The position numbers and the translations under genes were made by a program. Below are positions 10,978 to 21,944 of a DNA stretch of 64,000 bases, piece by piece. Numbering within the stretch: position 1 is the first letter of the stretch; each line of letters opens with the position of its first letter. The notes under the pieces were generated by a model. That model was given only the letters and a program-made list of their open reading frames with translations, made no database searches and had not been told where the DNA came from. Location: assembly GCA_001247695.2 (NCBI GenBank), contig LGRX02025781.1, forward strand, positions 1 to 64,000, in the 5' to 3' direction. The stretch comes from Cymbomonas tetramitiformis. Taxonomy: Eukaryota; Chlorophyta; Pyramimonadophyceae; Pyramimonadales; Pyramimonadaceae.

Positions 10978-11382
10978 TTATTGGTTAAGGCAATTGCATC
11001 GCACGTAATATAGGTCGATTGCCTCTTCTCGTTGATCCCGCGGAATAATAAGCGCCCAAGTGACGTCGACTGGAATGACCAGTGTCCTTGGGGTGACCCA
11101 TTCGTTCCCTATTGGGGTCTGGTCGGGATCACGTTCCGGTTCAATAAGGTCAAAAAACATGTATTTCCGAATTCTCCAGGTGTAGCGCCACCAAGCGATC
11201 GGCAAGTCCTGCCGGACATGTCTGTCCTCGTAGGGGATGTTTAAGAACTTACATATCATCCAGCTGTCTACATTGCATTGAGGACATCGCTGGTGGACCA
11301 TTCCATGTGTATTGATAGCGTCTGCACTGGCTTCATCAAGATCGCGTGGCCCATAAACTCCGAATCGTAGAATTGAAGGCAT
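10978..11382 (-). CDS. small Cys-motif orphan protein
   Basis: 134-aa frame with a TATA box just upstream. A CPQC pair sits near residue 35, with further Cys at ~44 and two near the C-terminus (RCNC), so a zinc-binding fold is plausible. The middle is rich in Trp, Arg and Pro. A CPQC pair also occurs in the 29784-30086 protein of the same segment, suggesting distant kinship. The start ATG is only ~20 nt from the TATA box, so a downstream Met (about residue 28) could be the real start. Function unknown. Confidence 0.55.
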   Translation of the reverse strand: MPSILRFGVYGPRDLDEASADAINTHGMVHQRCPQCNVDSWMICKFLNIPYEDRHVRQDLPIAWWRYTWRIRKYMFFDLIEPERDPDQTPIGNEWVTPRTLVIPVDVTWALIIPRDQREEAIDLYYVRCNCLNQ

Positions 11383-11400
11383 AACGTGACCACGATATTA

Positions 11401-11412
11401 CAGGCTTTTATA
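11401..11412 (-). promoter_or_regulatory. TATA box of 10978-11382 gene
   Basis: TATAAAAGCCTG on the minus strand, like the TATAAAAGC boxes before other small genes in this segment. Confidence 0.5.
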
Positions 11413-12261
11413 CCTGCAGATAACAATGCTTGCAAGGTGATTGGCAGTTGAAGCGAGCGTCGCTCATAGCAAAAGTCGAAAAAATATATTGTGAGGATAA
11501 ATGTGGAGCTATAATACCTGCAGATGGCAATGCTTGCAAGGTAAGTAGCAGATGTTTGAAGGTATGGTTGAAGGTGCGTATGTCAGAAGAAACAAGGGGA
11601 AATAAATCTTCAAGCTAGGGCCGGGCAAGAGCTTTTGTACCTGGTCGTGAGTGGACCGCGGGTCGTGCAAGAGTAGTGTACTTTTGGTCCAATCAAATTC
11701 GTATATCTCGCACATGCGGGATCACTTAGTCGCCGATTTTTTAATCAAAGATAAAAACACAACCGAGGCAGAAAACCCCATACACAGGCACATCAGCATA
11801 TCGGCAAGAAGCACAAGCCATTGGCGAATGAACATGCGACTACATTATACACTTCTACCACATTGTCGACATATTTTTAAGTATACTATTCTTATCGAAA
11901 AGTAGTCGAAAATCTAACCCTCGGGAGGTCGCAATCCTAAGTACTCGAAATCAAAGTGGAATCAAGATAACATTCTCGTAGCCGCCGTGGTTTCAATTGC
12001 CGCGACAGGTAACGTTGACGGTAACGTTACGGCTGAACCTGTCGGAACTTGAACCGAAAGGCAAGGTCGTTTCGAAACACACATCGAAAATACCCCAACG
12101 TGCATTTATTACCTTCCGCATTCCTGCACATATAACATTCATTGTAGTTCCTCCACAACATTCGAACAGTAGTCAGAACGTCTCTGAGGTGTCCTGGTGA
12201 CGTCTTCTTGGTGAGACAACAAAACAGGTGAAACATAAATTAATTAAGCAAATTAACGTAC
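11413..12261. other. intergenic, no supported gene
   Basis: Holds a ~27-bp direct repeat (TACCTGCAGAT..CAATGCTTGCAAGGT) at about 11412 and 11515, and a second repeated stretch (TTTCAATT..AGGTAACGTTGACGG) at about 11990 that also occurs near 10905. A minus-strand Cys-rich frame at 12027-12220 could be a 3' exon of the next gene. Confidence 0.4.
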
Positions 12262-12931
12262 CCATCTCATCCTTCGCCTCACCGTCCAAGGCCTGGGCGG
12301 GCAGCTCGTGCAGCACCAACCCGTCGATGCTGAGCAACGCTGCCTTTTTTTGCTTGTGCGATGGGTACTTGGATCGGGCGTCGGTCTCAATGACCAACGC
12401 CCGAATGGCGTCGGAGTGCTTGCGGTAGTATGGGTGGGCGGTCCGGGAGGCGTGCCAAACCCACTTTCCCTTTTCGGTGCCCCTCCCCGACACACAGGTA
12501 TACACCCCATACCTCCAAAAAATTCTAAAATCGCAAATCATGTTCCTGAGGCGCCTGCCCACATCACGAACGTCGTAATCGTCGCTGCAGGCCAGGACTT
12601 CCTCCCTGAAGGCCGCAGCCGCATGCACTTGGTCCGATACGTTAAGAATCGGGTCCAGCCGCCCGTCGCAAACCCGCTCCACCATGATGCGGGTGAAGTC
12701 CGCTTGGAAGTGGAGCACGCCCGTCTTGGACAACTTCTTCTTGGACTCCCCCCGCTGGTTTCCCCCACCGCCTCCGCTCCCCTCCTCCCCATCCCTTGCT
12801 ACGAGCCACTTGATGAAGTTTTCGTCGCTGGCGTCGCCTCCCACCGCCGCGACGAACGACTCAAACTTCTCCCGGAGTAGGTCACCCTCCTTCACCCCGA
12901 TGGCATTCTTTCTTTTCAAGGTATTAGACAT
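12262..12931 (-). CDS. orphan gene, first coding exon
   Basis: Reads about 223 aa from the ATG at 12931 (an in-frame Met at 12988 is alternative) to a probable 5' splice site GTACGT at 12261. The protein has a basic N-terminus, a predicted helical stretch, a Gly/Glu-rich linker (~85-95), a Ser-Lys-rich patch, then a compact region with the segments DFRIFWRYGVYTC and VWHASRTAHPYYRKHSDAIR. I recognise no family. It is transcribed divergently from the DUF4218 gene at 13199, spaced like an accessory gene of a CACTA-type unit, but no homologue is seen in the other CACTA element here. The downstream exon is not settled. Confidence 0.5.
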
Positions 12932-13198
12932 TTTGTTTTCTGAGTTCTTTAAAAAGTCAAACTGTGCTGGAAGAGCGTAAACGGGCACTTTTTAGCGCCG
13001 CAAAGATGCCCGGAAGACGGGCAGGAGGTCTTTCGGGCGTCTCTGGCGCATCCCGTTCCGTACCCCGGTGATCGTACCGGTATCGAAACGACACCAACGT
13101 TCAAGCTAACATTCAAACAGTGCCGTCGATCAGCGAGCCCCTTTACGTGTCTTCCAGATGTCTTCCTGTTACCACTAACTTTCGCGCCCGGGAAAATG

Positions 13199-15241
13199 AC
13201 AGGTGTGGAACGATATTCAATGGCAATTGGTCCGTTTCAAATCCCGATGCGGGGAAAAGGGTCGAAATCTTTGAGGTCGCTAGAGACCGCCTTGAAGTTC
13301 ATGACGGAGCTCTCGTTGGGAAGGTCATGGGGGCAAGGCCATAAGAAGATGTTGCGTCCGAACGGCACGAACACCGGACCGAAGACGCTCAAGTGTCACG
13401 AGACGTTGAAAATGCTACAAGCGGGCACCATGAGCGTGCTAGCGTCTTGGGATAGAGACGAGGGCTACTCGAAAAACATACTTGAAGACTTGATCGGGCA
13501 GTTGACGGTCATAACTAGAGAGCTCACTTCGGAGCTTGTAGACTGTAAGGTACGGAAGACATCTGGAAGACATCCCGAATACGTTCCGAGTACATTCCAC
13601 ACGTCTTCCTAAATTACCTTTTATTTGGTGATTTTGCAGGATGTTCCTAAGCTTCAAAATCTGGTGGATGAGTTCTTCAAGTCACTCGAGCGCGATGGCT
13701 CACCTGACTGGCTGGTCATCAACACGCATTTGCTTTCCCACTTCCCCGACCAACTCCTCATGTATGGTCCAATACGGGGGACATGGATGTACGTGTTCGA
13801 ATCATTCAACGGGAAGATTCGAAGGTGGGTGAAGAACAATGCATATCCGGTTCAGAGTGTTATGCAAGGCTTCGGGCGGTACCGGATGGTACATGTGGTG
13901 CGAGGGTTAATCCTGGTATTTCGTCGCCGGCGGGAGGCAACCACCAATCCCACCCGGCCACCCGTGCTCCCGTTCTTGGCCACCGCGCCGTTGAGGGCGC
14001 CGAACACCATGGTTTTGGGAACACAAGGCACGCGCCATGTACTCTCCCGCGCTGAAACGAAAGCGCTGGAGCTGTGGATGCATGGCAACGTGCCCCTATA
14101 CCGCAAGTTGAAGGCAAAATTCGACGACTACGTCACCTACTGCAAGAGGTAAGTAAGAAATGAAACCCATAAGGTGCCTGGAAGACGTTTCATATATCTT
14201 CTAGTCATCTTCCACACGTCTTCGGTAAATACATGTCCTGACACTGTGCACGTATACATTCGCAGGGAAAACCATATGGTTCGGAGCCGTATTGGCGCAC
14301 GAGCCGGAGCGTCTCGCCTGATGGATGTGCCGCTGCATATGCACGGTAGCGACCCCAAGGCAGGGGAGAAGTCCTGTCGCGATTGACCGGCCCCTGGCCG
14401 AGAGAGTCTCCCAAAAAGAGGGGTTGGCCGAAGATTGCCCGAAAGTATTTTGACACTTAAGTATGCAAAAAGATGTCAAAACAAGAAAAAACAAATGTTT
14501 TCTCGAAAACTGGCCGAAAGGCCTCCGGAGAGGACTTCTGCCCTGCCCCAAGGTCTGGCTGGGGAGACCATTCACGGAGAATGAAGCGGCACTCGTCGAA
14601 GGGCCTCCTCGCGTGTGTCAATCTTTCGGCTCGGTCGTGGTTCGAGGAGTTTGCTATCGCACGGCAGCTCAGGACAAGACGAAGAAAACTTGTCAACGTT
14701 ACTTCCGAGCCTTTTTCTCTGGAGAAAACATCAAAGGCGAGGAAATCGAGACTGACCGGTGCGTCCGTGCATTACGTTTTGGTGAATGTGCGCAGAATAT
14801 GTACCGAATGTCTTCTGTGTGTCTTCTCGACGTCTTCGGGGATTCTTACTATAGAGTATTGTGGCTCCAACTCGCAGGTACGCCATGGTAGATAGCATCT
14901 ACAAGGTCGACTTGGCCGCGAAAGAGTACATTCTTGTGAAGGGAAAGTGGTTCCCTGAATTCAACCAAGCGACGACAAAACGGTTTGCCAAGCTAAACTC
15001 GAAGTACGGGCCGGACAATACCGCAAAGGTGGTGTACACATACGACCCGGATGATCCCGAGACACCTTGGGACACTACTGATCCATTCATCCTGGCGGCT
15101 CAAATTGAGCACCAAGTTGTAATCAAGAACCATCCTGTGATGAAGACGGCGGTGGTATTTGATTTAAAGGCTGACTTTTTCGAGTGCATCGACGATGATG
15201 GTTCACGACCGAAAGGTGCAAGACGCAAGAGGCGATCATGA
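13199..15241 (+). pseudogene. TNP2-type (CACTA) gene, C-terminal half: DUF4218 + DUF4216
   Basis: Exons at about 13199-13549, 13640-14148, 14266-14758 and 14877-15241 join through GT-AG introns. Exon 2 has the DUF4218 signature (THLLSHFPDQLLMYGPIRG, then WMYVFESFNGKI). The last exon matches DUF4216 (DPFILAAQIEHQVV, then TAVVFDLKADF). Both domains accompany TNP2 transposase in CACTA elements; the minus-strand gene at 33206-36263 is a clear homologue. The N-terminal TNP2 catalytic region is absent, replaced upstream by the divergent orphan gene. A 185-bp hAT MITE sits in exon 3 and introduces stops, so this copy is broken. Introns and flanks are full of GGAAGAC/GTCTTCC. Confidence 0.75.
14361..14545. 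mobile_element. hAT-type MITE, copy 1
   Basis: 185 bp, ends CAGGGGAGAAGTCCT and AGGACTTCTGCCCTG, flanked by a perfect 8-bp duplication CCCCAAGG (14353-14360, 14546-14553). Same family as 45813-45998. It disrupts exon 3 of the DUF4218/DUF4216 gene. Confidence 0.93.
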
Positions 15242-15640
15242 TAATACGCCGGGCATCGTACTTAGTGGTCTGTATGTTGAATAGATGCAATCGTACATGT
15301 ATGTGTAGATATACCTATCAATTAACTTAGCCGTATATTATGTATCATAGCAACAGAGCATGATGACAACCCTGAAGCTGTTAGGAAGATACCTGGAATG
15401 TCTTCCACATGTCTTCCGTGCGCCTTCTGAATGTCTTCTGTGATTACGCGACTAGTGTACGTGTGGTATGAAGTAGCTATGTGGCCAAATTGCATAATCA
15501 TCACATATGTGTCGATAACACATGTCAGAATGTATTCTGGCCCAGAAGACATTCGGAACATCTTCCGTGCATCTTCCGGGAAGACTGCCCGTTGCATGTC
15601 TTCCGGGAAGATGTCTTCCGAAACCCGGAAGACGTTCCGC
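15242..15640. repeat. GGAAGAC/GTCTTCC-rich intergenic zone
   Basis: Between the DUF4216 stop and the next gene the heptamer GTCTTCC or its complement recurs many times (about 15400-15650), as in the introns of the preceding gene and at 13010-13165. It is reminiscent of CACTA subterminal transposase-binding repeats. It may run into the first exon of the following gene. Confidence 0.6.
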
Positions 15641-18049
15641 ACATCTTCGGCACGTCTTCCCCGAAGAGTGTCTGGACGGCTGACGAAGCTAATAACGGAT
15701 TCATTTGCCGGAAGAAAACTTAACAGGTAAACCAATTTAAAGTTTTCCTGTAGGCTCCCATTCTTTGCAACAGCTTCATTATAATAATATACATTTTCCC
15801 CTTTTCAGGCTGCACGGAAACAGCAAACAAGTGCAAGTACAGGGCTTGTCATATATTCCAAAAAACTCTTTAAAGGTTTCAGCAGCCAAAACCTTTCTGC
15901 AGAAGATTGCCAAAGAGCAAGGTCAACATCAACCGGACAAGAAAGAAACACATCTACCTCAAGGAATGACAAAGCTTGATGTCTACGAAAAGTTTATCGA
16001 AGAGCTTCCAGCCTTTGGTTCTGAGAGATTCAAGGTCAGCGAGCCATACTGGTATACGATCTGGAGAAAACACTTCAAGTGGCTTAAGTGTCCGAAGATT
16101 TGCAAGTTCTCGGAGTGCAAGATCTGCTCGACCGCAAAGCTTCACAAGCAAGTCGCCCCGGCCGAAATGAGAGGTATGTTAGAAAGAAAACCCAATCTTG
16201 TCGTGTAGATAAACACTGCTTGTTCATACACGTGACCACTTACCTGAATGTGTTTGCGTTGCAGTACGAATCGAAAATCGTTTGCAAGCTCATCAACTGG
16301 ATGCAAGGGCTGAACGGGAGAAGTACTACAAACACATTCAGAAATCCAGCGCAGCAAAAGGCAACGCGAAGTGGTGGAAATATACTACCATGATCATCGA
16401 TGGCATGCCACAACGTACCACACAATTGCCTCACTTTCGTGAATGCCCTCTTGGGTCAAAGACAATAAGGCATTGATAGATACCCACTGCATGGGGATAC
16501 TCATCGAAGGCATCGGTCGTTTTATGGAATTTAATTTCAGTCATAACTACTCTGACAACTCGAACTATCTTGCGAACGTCATACAGCGGGCAGTAGCGCG
16601 AGTTCATGAGCATCGACGATCGGGTGGGCATCCGTTACCGGAAGTATTGTATCTACAATTGGACAATGTAAGCAGCAATAAGAGCCACTTCTTGATTGCT
16701 TATTGTGCCATGCTGGTCAAACGTGGGATATTCCGCAAGGTGAAGATCAACTATTTGATCGTGGGACATACACACGAAAATATCGATCAGATGTTTTCAA
16801 GGTTTTCTGTGGCTTTGAGGAGGCTGAACGTTTGGGACATCGAGCATTTGATGGAGGTGGCTAGGAACTGCTTTAAGGATGGAGTAGTTCCGGAATGTCA
16901 ACTGATCGATGAGGTGCACGATATCAAGGGCTGGATGCATGGATGCTATAACGAAGTGCGCGATGTCAGCTTCCAACACGCATTCAAGATTTTTTCTGGG
17001 CCCACAGGCGACGTGTTAGTGCAGGCGAAACGTTATTCATTCGATCCAGTATGGCTTCCAAAGGAAGGTGGGGTGAAGGTATTTAAGAGCAGCCTGCCCG
17101 AGGGCTCACCATGTTTTGGTGGTGGAACGTGGATACACGGATGCACAATTGGCTGATTACGTGCAGGGCCTTCGGGACTCCGTAGCGGTTCACGTGCGCC
17201 CAGTACCTCGTCCTATCTACATCGGGACACAAAAAAATACCATTGGAAGACGAGCTCGAGATCATCTTGCGCAATACATTCTGGGAGAAACTGACGACCC
17301 GGACTACGATGTGAGCTACAGCAAGATGAAGAAAGGTAGCATGGCTGTATTGATTGCTCCCGAATCCGAGAAGACTGCCCGGACGGAATACCCGTTTCGT
17401 ATCGCTCTTGGAAGGAGCCGAGGATGGTCGAGATATCTGTACCTTTGTGAGGTACAAGAGCAGCTGCTAAATGAGAAAGGTGAGAAATGTTTGTTGATGT
17501 GATTGCGCGCGCAACCTACTTTTAACATCACAACGTTTTATGTCAATCTAATACCTCTTTTATCTTCTTTCTGGTGCAGGAGAAAAATGTTTGCGGTGGT
17601 TGACTTGTGGTACATTTAAGCTCACGAGCGCCTCCCAAAAGGAGGCCCAGAATGCAGACTCCCGGTTTTCGAAGGAGAAGGCATCGAAACCTGAAAGTTT
17701 CCGGCTGCATCAACGTACCAAGCAGGTGGCGCCATATACACCAAGCGAAGTATTAGTAGCATGGGACTGGGACACGGAAGAGGAGCGCCGAAAGATCAAT
17801 GCAAGCACACAGCGATGGATCCCGGGTGAGCAATATGACTTGTTGGTCAAACGAGTCATCGCCAGCGACATGTCAAAGAGCTTTGAGCCACCCCAGCATA
17901 GAACACCCAAACTCTTACTGCGCGACGCAATCATGCCATTAGAGGATAAAGAGGATAAAGAGAACGCGGAGGCTGAAGAGGGTGAGAGTTCGGACGAGGA
18001 AGCCTCTTTGTCGTCCTTGTCCGATGATGACGACCAGGTGTGTGAATAA
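15641..18049 (+). pseudogene. DUF7869-like transposase-related gene
   Basis: Exons about 15641-15726, 15809-16173, 16265-17479 and 17580-18049 with GT-AG introns. Exon 2 has a CPKICKFSECKIC cluster. Exon 3 holds MIIDGM, LQLDNVSSNK and VGHTHENIDQMFSRFS, the conserved blocks I associate with DUF7869; spacing and context suggest an RNase-H-like D..D..D/E site, which is inference. The C-terminus is highly acidic (Glu/Asp/Ser). Two frame breaks lie in exon 3, near 16445-16460 and near 17100-17140, each joining clearly continuous homologous text, so this copy is probably dead unless these are sequencing errors. It follows the TNP2-type gene on the same strand. Confidence 0.6.
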
Positions 18050-18226
18050 CTCGATCAGTTCGATGAACTTGTATATAGGAGTTGTCAAACAATAGTATAT
18101 ATTGTGAATATCTAATGTTGAACTATCGTTGTATTACCACGTTTGATTTCCTTGCACTCATTGTATGACTCATGCTATGCCTATACGCTGTATTTGTGCT
18201 TCGCATTCTTTCTATCATGATGGTAG

Positions 18227-18236
18227 TATAAAGCTC
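18227..18236 (+). promoter_or_regulatory. TATA box before 18307 gene
   Basis: TATAAAGCTC about 70 nt upstream of the ATG, matching the TATAAAAGCTC boxes at 21303 and 21827. Confidence 0.55.
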
Positions 18237-18306
18237 GCTTTGACAACCATTCCATTTATTTCCGATTTTCGATCGCAACCAACGCAGCACCTGCAAGTTT
18301 CAAACA

Positions 18307-18923
18307 GTATGACCAGTGAACACGCACGCCCATCAACATCGGACCTCTGCCTCATTTGCTCATTAGACCATGCCGACTTCCTTCGAACGATCTCGGAAAT
18401 CCCAGGCATGCAAGTTTACAAACGAGAAAGAAGCACCGCGTGCATGTGTTGCATTCCGCAGAATGATGAACTGTGTTGTCCGCGCACGGTTAAAATCGCG
18501 CATCAACTAACACGCCCGTCAACATCGAACCTCTGCCTCATTTGTTCATTAGACCATGCCGACTTCCTGCGAACGATCTCGGAAATCCAAGCCATGCAAG
18601 TTTACAAACGAGAAAGAAGCAGCGCGTGCATGTGTCGCTTTCCGAAGAATGATGATGAAGTGAAAAAGACAAACAACTCCGGTAAGTATGATGCCGCTCC
18701 GTATTTGCCGGTGCTTGTTGTACAAGACCCCCCCATATTTCACGAGAAAGATGCGGATGGTCTGTGGGCAAACGCAGCAGAAGTAGAGCAGCCAATAACG
18801 ATGTCAACGAACGACAAGCTGGAGCCACAAGCCCAACCCAAAGGGGAACCTGCCGTAGGCGGAGATGAAGGTTTACACCCTAAAAAACGAATAGCATCGT
18901 TGTATCCTGCGTGTATGACTTAA
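18307..18923 (+). CDS. internally duplicated Cys-rich protein
   Basis: 205 aa starting at the ATG at 18307. Residues ~5-55 and ~68-115 are a near-perfect tandem duplication: each has LCLICSLDHADFLRTISEI, a YKRERS motif and ACMC, i.e. a C-x2-C followed by a second Cys pair ~40 residues later, which would suit a zinc-binding module. The first copy also has a CC pair lost from the second. The rest is a polar, probably disordered tail with Lys/Gln/Pro. Similarity of the two halves is almost complete at DNA level, so the duplication is recent. Family unknown; it belongs with the other small Cys-rich genes of the segment. Confidence 0.6.
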
Positions 18924-19225
18924 CGAATCCACTTGTTTATTGTAGTTCTTGTATCATGGTAGTCGATTGATGTTTTGACCACCCTTGGTCTGTAGTAGGT
19001 TATTCCTCCCTTCAATATATTTCTCGGACGCCCATATTTTTGTGGGAATCCATCGATCATAGATTTAACACGTGTGATGTACGGGTGCACGCTTCGGTTG
19101 CAGCCGGCGCCGTACTGAGGCCATTGACATTTGGATTGAGATATGGAGAGTACAATGATGTCGGTGAATGGATTGATTACGACTTCGAACCCTCTCATGG
19201 GTACGGAAGTAGCGATAATGGCAGC
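18924..19225 (-). CDS. uncertain small basic protein
   Basis: A ~100-aa minus-strand frame with a Tyr/Arg/Lys-rich C-terminal half and two Cys. It overlaps a plus-strand frame at 19040-19240 that could equally be real. I recognise neither; context (a cluster of small orphan genes) is the main support. The rest of 18924-19700 shows nothing else firm. Confidence 0.25.
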
Positions 19226-19725
19226 CACTTTGAATACTAGGCAAGCCTCGTCCCCTCGAATCCTTTCGGGAAATCATCGATGGTCAACAGGTCAACATTC
19301 CAACGACAACATGATTTTACAATCGCACGAGCGCACATTTGCGAGCTCAGATTGTTCGGACGCCCAAGGAATCCTTGGGAACGCGTATCACATGGATGAT
19401 TGGACGATTGATGACCAGGTATATGTCTTTCTTGGGCAGGATTGCCTTGGTATCATCCTAGCCACAAATTCTAATCCGCCTGTGCATTCTGTGTGCCCGC
19501 AGATGATGACACCAAGCTCCTCGCACACACATTGCGGTGCATTGGCTACTTTGAAGAGGCGCACGTAGAATAATAACAATAAGAATAACACATAGTCTTC
19601 GATATGCAACGAGGTTGTGTCATTGTGAGATGACCTTTTGACAATAGTAGGGTGAGATTTTATGTAACATGTCTTACGTTGGTATGTAAAATGTCACGCA
19701 TCATAAAGCCTGCCTATCTCTTCGT

Positions 19726-19770
19726 CAGCATTCATTTCTCGCTTTCGCTCACGATAGACCCCACCTCCTA
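19726..19770 (+). promoter_or_regulatory. conserved 5' leader module, copy 1
   Basis: TTCATTTCTCGCTTTCGCTC followed by CACCTCCTACCA, preceded by CATAAAGCCTG near 19702. The same leader recurs at 20418-20474, 21329-21385 and 21850-21893, each after a TATA box. Confidence 0.5.
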
Positions 19771-19790
19771 CCAGTGAGCGACACACCCAG

Positions 19791-20387
19791 ATGCCAGACT
19801 ACTATATTGTCCTTTTCCGTTTTGGGCTTCCCGCCATCCGGGAAAGACGCCGTTCCCGCGAGGAATGCTTTTTGCACGCATGGGTAGAAGAACGATTTCT
19901 GTGGGCCCTTGAAACACGAGTACGCATTACATGCCCCGATATCCCTGGCACATTTACCTCAGAAATTATTGTGTTTCCTGTGACACTTGCGCGGTTTCTT
20001 TTTCATCCTCGGAGAATTGTGAACGACGACATCGGCGGCTTAAGAGTCAATGAGGCGTCCTACTTTAATCGGACTAGTTGGATTTCCGGTATGAATTTGT
20101 ATCGCAGTATAAACGAACTCCGCCGACGATGGTTATATGATCACCATTGGGCCTGGTGCAACGGTTGGTTTCGCAACCTCCTTGACTATGACGCTGATGG
20201 TAACGAATTCGTCTATGATCGTGTATACGACCGGCCCTGTTGCGATGATTGCGGAAGGTCAGATTCACTTGTTATGCGAGTGACTTACCCACATCGATAC
20301 ATATGTGTCGACCGCGCGAGTTGCGAGTTCTGGCAGGATACCGATGATACCGAAATCCCAGAGTTGCTGTCCTCCGACTCCGACTAA
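19791..20387 (+). CDS. small-gene family protein with C-terminal Cys cluster
   Basis: 198 aa. The N-terminal half has LFRFGLPAIRERRRSREE and HAWVEERFLWALE, the latter almost identical in the minus-strand paralogue at 28440-28880. The C-terminal half has WAWCNGW, then CCDDC and, further on, YICVDRASC: five to six Cys placed as two putative zinc ligand pairs. The tail is acidic. The ATG is preceded by the shared leader module. The stop is followed two bases later by the next TATA box, a very tight tandem layout. Function unknown. Confidence 0.65.
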   Translation: MPDYYIVLFRFGLPAIRERRRSREECFLHAWVEERFLWALETRVRITCPDIPGTFTSEIIVFPVTLARFLFHPRRIVNDDIGGLRVNEASYFNRTSWISGMNLYRSINELRRRWLYDHHWAWCNGWFRNLLDYDADGNEFVYDRVYDRPCCDDCGRSDSLVMRVTYPHRYICVDRASCEFWQDTDDTEIPELLSSDSD

Positions 20388-20389
20388 GG

Positions 20390-20397
20390 TATAAATA
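20390..20397 (+). promoter_or_regulatory. TATA box directly after previous stop codon
   Basis: TATAAATA two bases past the TAA of the 19791 gene; the leader module follows at 20418-20474. Confidence 0.5.
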
Positions 20398-20529
20398 AAG
20401 CTCAATACCTCTCACACAGCCTTCATTTCTTGCTTTCGCTCACCATCGTGCCACCCCTGCCACCTCCTACCATTCTGAGAGCCACCCACCTGATGACAGC
20501 CCACGGCCACTTTCTCCTTTTCAGATGCG

Positions 20530-20630
20530 GCACAGAGGTCACCTATAGAAGTGAGTAAGACTGTGTCAGTAAGACCTCGATCGATTGTACTTCGTAATGC
20601 TAGCAACACTTCTATAGGTGACCTCTGTGC
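20530..20630. mobile_element. 101-bp foldback/MITE-like hairpin
   Basis: GCACAGAGGTCACCTATAGA (from 20530) is the inverted complement of the sequence ending at 20630; arms are 24 bp around a 53-bp loop. It lies between leader and body of the 20741 paralogue and may have helped break it. Confidence 0.7.
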
Positions 20631-20740
20631 GGTCATAATGTCGTCGTGATCTCGGGTTTCTGACGCATAACTCCTGTCATTCATTTGCCTTTGCAGGACC
20701 ATCTGTTACCGGAAGCATTAAAAGGTGTACTTTCGTTTCC

Positions 20741-21052
20741 GTGTCGTTGCAAGCGATCATGGCCTGGTGCAACGGCTGGTTTCGCAATCAAGTTACCTAT
20801 GATGGAGATGACAATATATTTTATGCTCGCTTATACACCTGGGCTTGTTGCCATGATTGCGGTTCTCAAAGGACACTTCTTGAACGTTGCAATGACCGAG
20901 ATATGCCACACCGCTACATCTGTGTCGATCGGGAGGCTTGCGATAGTGTGATTGAGCTTGAAGAAGCTGACGAGGACACAGATTCGGAATGGGGCTATCA
21001 TTTGGACGACTCGACCGATTCGGATCCGTCGGCGGGTTCCCTGCACGATTAG
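20741..21052 (+). pseudogene. truncated paralogue of the 19791 gene
   Basis: Matches only the C-terminal half: AWCNGWF, then CCHDC and RYICVDREAC, followed by an acidic tail. The N-terminal half (the FGLPAIRERR and WVEERF region) is missing although a TATA box, leader and hairpin lie upstream. It could still make a ~100-aa Cys-cluster protein from an internal Met, so pseudogene status is likely, not certain. Confidence 0.5.
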
Positions 21053-21205
21053 TCACGATTAGTCATAATGCACGATTGAATAGAATACACATGGAATGTA
21101 ACAACCACTGTGTAATAATGTAACATACAATGATTATAAAAAAGTGAAGATCGGGGTTCTTATACCATTGCTTGTACCATACACGTGTTATGCTAGTGAC
21201 TAGTA

Positions 21206-21300
21206 AGCCACATCGATACATATGTGTCGACCGCGCGGATTGCGAGTTCTGGCAGGATACCGAAGTCCCACAGTTGCTGTCCGACTCCGACTCCGACTAA
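21206..21300 (+). pseudogene. 3' fragment of a third paralogue
   Basis: Repeats the last ~30 codons of the 19791 gene (HRYICVDRA..CEFWQDTE) to the same stop, followed at once by TATAAAAGCTC. No upstream part is present; it records tandem duplication with deletion. Confidence 0.7.
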
Positions 21301-21302
21301 GG

Positions 21303-21312
21303 TATAAAAGCT
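21303..21312 (+). promoter_or_regulatory. TATA box of third module
   Basis: TATAAAAGCT, followed by the leader module at 21329-21385. The downstream sequence to ~21820 has no convincing gene. Confidence 0.5.
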
Positions 21313-21826
21313 CAATACATCTTACTAAGCCTTCATTTGTTGCTTTCGCTCACCATCGTGCCACCCCTGCCACCTCCTACCAGAGAGTGAGCGACGCGCC
21401 TCTGCAAACTCGTGATGCCTTCAGTGTTAAGGTTTGGTGTGCATCGGAATCGTGCCAGTATCGATGTAGATGCCATTCATCGCCATGAGATGGTGCATCG
21501 ACCATGCCCCGAATGCAATTTGCACCAGTGAAATTTGAGAACGATGGCAAACCGCCCTGTTTCCGGTGCTCACAGGCATGATCTGATAATGGCTATGTGG
21601 CGCTTTACCCGACGAACTCGGTTTTATCTGTTTTTTGAATTGGCAGAGCCGGAACGCTATCCCGATCGCGCTGAATCGAATATGCATGGGGTGAAGCGTG
21701 GATGACTCCGCGATTAATGGTTATTCCAGTCGACGTTGTACGCCTATTGGTCTGGTGTTGCCAGAATGACGAAACGACACCTTTCAACGAGTACTGTATC
21801 AGCTGCGATTGCCTTAGTTGAGCAGG

Positions 21827-21837
21827 TATAAAAGCTC
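21827..21837 (+). promoter_or_regulatory. TATA box of 21945 gene
   Basis: TATAAAAGCTC about 118 nt upstream of the ATG, with the leader module in between. Confidence 0.55.
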
Positions 21838-21944
21838 AATACCTCTTACTTAGCCTTCATTTGCTGCTTTCGCTCACCATCGTGCCACCCCAGCTTGACA
21901 CTAACAACTAACAACTGACCACGCTCAGCCCAAAAGCTACCTGA

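Noticed and set aside
12970..15730. Precise ends of a second CACTA element around the DUF4218 gene
   Set aside because: A CACTTTTTAGCGCCG stretch at 12988 has no inverted partner to the right, and no 3-bp duplication could be matched.
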